From Azospirillum lipoferum (GTDB taxonomy: Bacteria > Pseudomonadota > Alphaproteobacteria > Azospirillales > Azospirillaceae): a stretch of 64,000 nt of DNA. Positions 62,816 through 64,000 of this stretch are shown here, piece by piece; position 1 is the first letter of the stretch, and each line of letters starts with the position of its first letter. The translations under genes were made by a program, and so were the position numbers. The notes under the pieces were generated by a model. It made no database searches. It was not told the origin of the DNA and saw nothing but the letters and a program-made list of their open reading frames with translations. The stretch covers positions 372,001-436,000 of the forward strand of contig NZ_JALJXJ010000004.1 in NCBI RefSeq assembly GCF_024170005.1, read 5' to 3'.

Positions 62816-64000
62816 TCATGCTTCCGTTTCGGATCGGCTGTTTTCGGCGGTCTCGGCCTGTGGGGCAACGGGGGGAGCGGCCGGCACCGAACCGGACGGC
62901 GCCTCGCTGGTCAGGCGCTTGCCGATCTGCTGGATCACCCGCATCGGCAGGTCCGGCGCCGACGACAGCAGGCGCAGCATGGTCGGCCCGTCCAGCCGCA
63001 GCAGACGCAGGTCGGTGCGCGCCCGGAAGCTGGAGAAGCGCCGGACGCCGGCCAGAAGCTCCAGCTCGCCGATCACCTCCGGCGGCTTGATGTAGGCGAT
63101 GTGCAGCGGTGGCTGGCCGTCCGGCATCAGCCGCACCTGCTCGACCTCCCCGTCCGCCAGGATGAAGGCGAATTCCGACTGATCGCCGCTGCGGTAGATG
63201 AAGTCGCCGGCCGCCACATTGCGCCAGTCCGACGAGGCCAGCAGGCGGCGCAGCACCGTTTCCGGCAGGTCGGAGAAGACGGGGGAGCGCGACAGCAGGC
63301 GCAGGGCCGGCTCGTCGGTGCCCTCCGCATCGCCCGGCATGGTGTCCTCGTCCTGGTCGGCGCCGTTCTGGCCGCGGCGGACCAGCCGGCCATCCTCCAG
63401 GTCGTAGAGCGCGTCGAAGGCGGGATTGTCGGAAATCCGCTCCTCCAGCACGATCAGCGTCATGGTCGGCAGCAGCTCCTTCATGGCCTGGAAGATGCGC
63501 AGCCGTTCCTCCGGATCGTAGCTGTTCAGTGCCTGATAGATGACGAAGATGTCGGGCTTCTTCATCAGGCCGCGGATCAGCTGCACCCGCTGGCGCACGC
63601 TGATCGGCAGCAGAGAGCCGCCGATGCCGACCTCGCCCAGCGCCACCAGGATCAGCACGAAGGCCCGTGCGTCGGTGCGCTCCAGCGCCTCGTCCACCAG
63701 GGCGCGGAGCTGGGTGATGGCGCGCGGATCCTCGGTGGTGATGCGGCCGAACAGGAGGTTGTCCATCACGTTCAGGCGCGGGTGGTAGAGGTCGGGGTGG
63801 AAGATGGCGACCTTGTCGCGCAGCTCGTGCGGCATGTCGTCGATCACGCGGGCGCGGATCGCCATGATCGCCTCGCGCTCCGCCGGTGGAATGAAGTCCA
63901 CGCCGTCGCGCTTGGGCACGATCATCAGGAACATGGTGGCGAACAGCAGCGTGTCCGCCTCCTGATGGCGGCGCTGCGGCCGTTCGGACCGGCGCTTCAG
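62816..64000 (-). CDS. Degenerate ABC ATPase with C-terminal cyclic-nucleotide-binding domain (5' end outside window)
   Basis: At least 394 residues; the frame is open to the right edge, beyond MFLMIVPKRDGVDF. About residues 30-220 of the visible part resemble an ABC nucleotide-binding domain, but the signature is SLLPISVRQRVQLIRGL (no LSGGQ) and the Walker B position is PDIFVIYQALNS (no D-E), so ATP hydrolysis is doubtful. The C-terminal 130 residues (SPVFSDLPETVLRRLLASSD, FIYRSGDQSEFAFILADGEV, PPEVIGELELLAGVRRFSSF) are a cNMP-binding domain. Likely the NBD end of a larger transporter or regulator. Confidence 0.75.
   Translation of the reverse strand: MKRRSERPQRRHQEADTLLFATMFLMIVPKRDGVDFIPPAEREAIMAIRARVIDDMPHELRDKVAIFHPDLYHPRLNVMDNLLFGRITTEDPRAITQLRALVDEALERTDARAFVLILVALGEVGIGGSLLPISVRQRVQLIRGLMKKPDIFVIYQALNSYDPEERLRIFQAMKELLPTMTLIVLEERISDNPAFDALYDLEDGRLVRRGQNGADQDEDTMPGDAEGTDEPALRLLSRSPVFSDLPETVLRRLLASSDWRNVAAGDFIYRSGDQSEFAFILADGEVEQVRLMPDGQPPLHIAYIKPPEVIGELELLAGVRRFSSFRARTDLRLLRLDGPTMLRLLSSAPDLPMRVIQQIGKRLTSEAPSGSVPAAPPVAPQAETAENSRSETEA

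Overview
The window is GC-rich (roughly two thirds G+C) and dense with genes. Its gene content is typical of a free-living alphaproteobacterium of the Rhodospirillales, most like Azospirillum: ftsE-ftsX next to a DUF218 gene and an HQSAWE-type plsC, a 3-hydroxybutyrate operon, HemP, many ABC importers and LysR-type regulators, and possible CcrM (GANTC) sites. That assignment is inference from gene content. The window carries a Rep_3-type replication initiator (25761-27167) with an iteron field (27256-27834). It also carries core genes (ilvD, pyk, ftsEX, plsC). I therefore read the replicon as a chromid or large secondary replicon.

Layout. 1-2592: a MarR-type regulator (cut by the window edge) with two operator palindromes, then ilvD and its terminator. 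2726-10013: a large class III nucleotidyl cyclase/AAA/TPR protein, a ribbon-helix-helix protein, a 65-residue Cys-free putative precursor peptide, YcaO, TfuA, a Crp-family regulator, and a second ribbon-helix-helix protein. This looks like a YcaO-TfuA (backbone thioamide type) RiPP locus. A perfect TGTGA-N6-TCACA palindrome lies between the divergent precursor and regulator genes. 10092-13611: a hydroxybutyrate/acetoacetate uptake and activation operon behind a good sigma-54 promoter match. 13972-14610: a MerR-type promoter driving copZ, and hemP behind a Fur-like box. 14642-17880: DUF218, ftsX, ftsE, plsC. 17996-21226: an yjfK-yjfL-pspA-like envelope operon.

21324-27880: plasmid-like hypothetical genes, a HxlR-like gene, LysR plus a cystathionine beta-lyase-like enzyme, then rep and the origin. 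27878-33679: TauE permease, LysR, MFS, aldo/keto reductase, ClC antiporter. 34144-36387 and 46392-48776: two large proteins that share a tandem xylan-binding-like module, one with a beta-helix and one with a GH5 glycosidase plus a Calx-beta domain. 36826-45832: thioesterase, Lrp regulator, pyruvate kinase, RpiR regulator, a polar amino acid ABC importer, MocR regulator, PaiB-like protein. 48846-56185: a PEP mutase-like protein, then six glycan genes coupled by 4-bp stop/start overlaps. 56429-62614: a four-gene Opp/Yej-type ABC importer. 62816-64000: a degenerate ABC ATPase with a cyclic-nucleotide-binding domain, open at the window edge.

A GC-rich palindromic repeat (about 115-200 bp) occurs five times. 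Two copies lie in frame inside protein-coding genes: a histidine phosphatase, and the signal-peptide region of the ABC binding protein.
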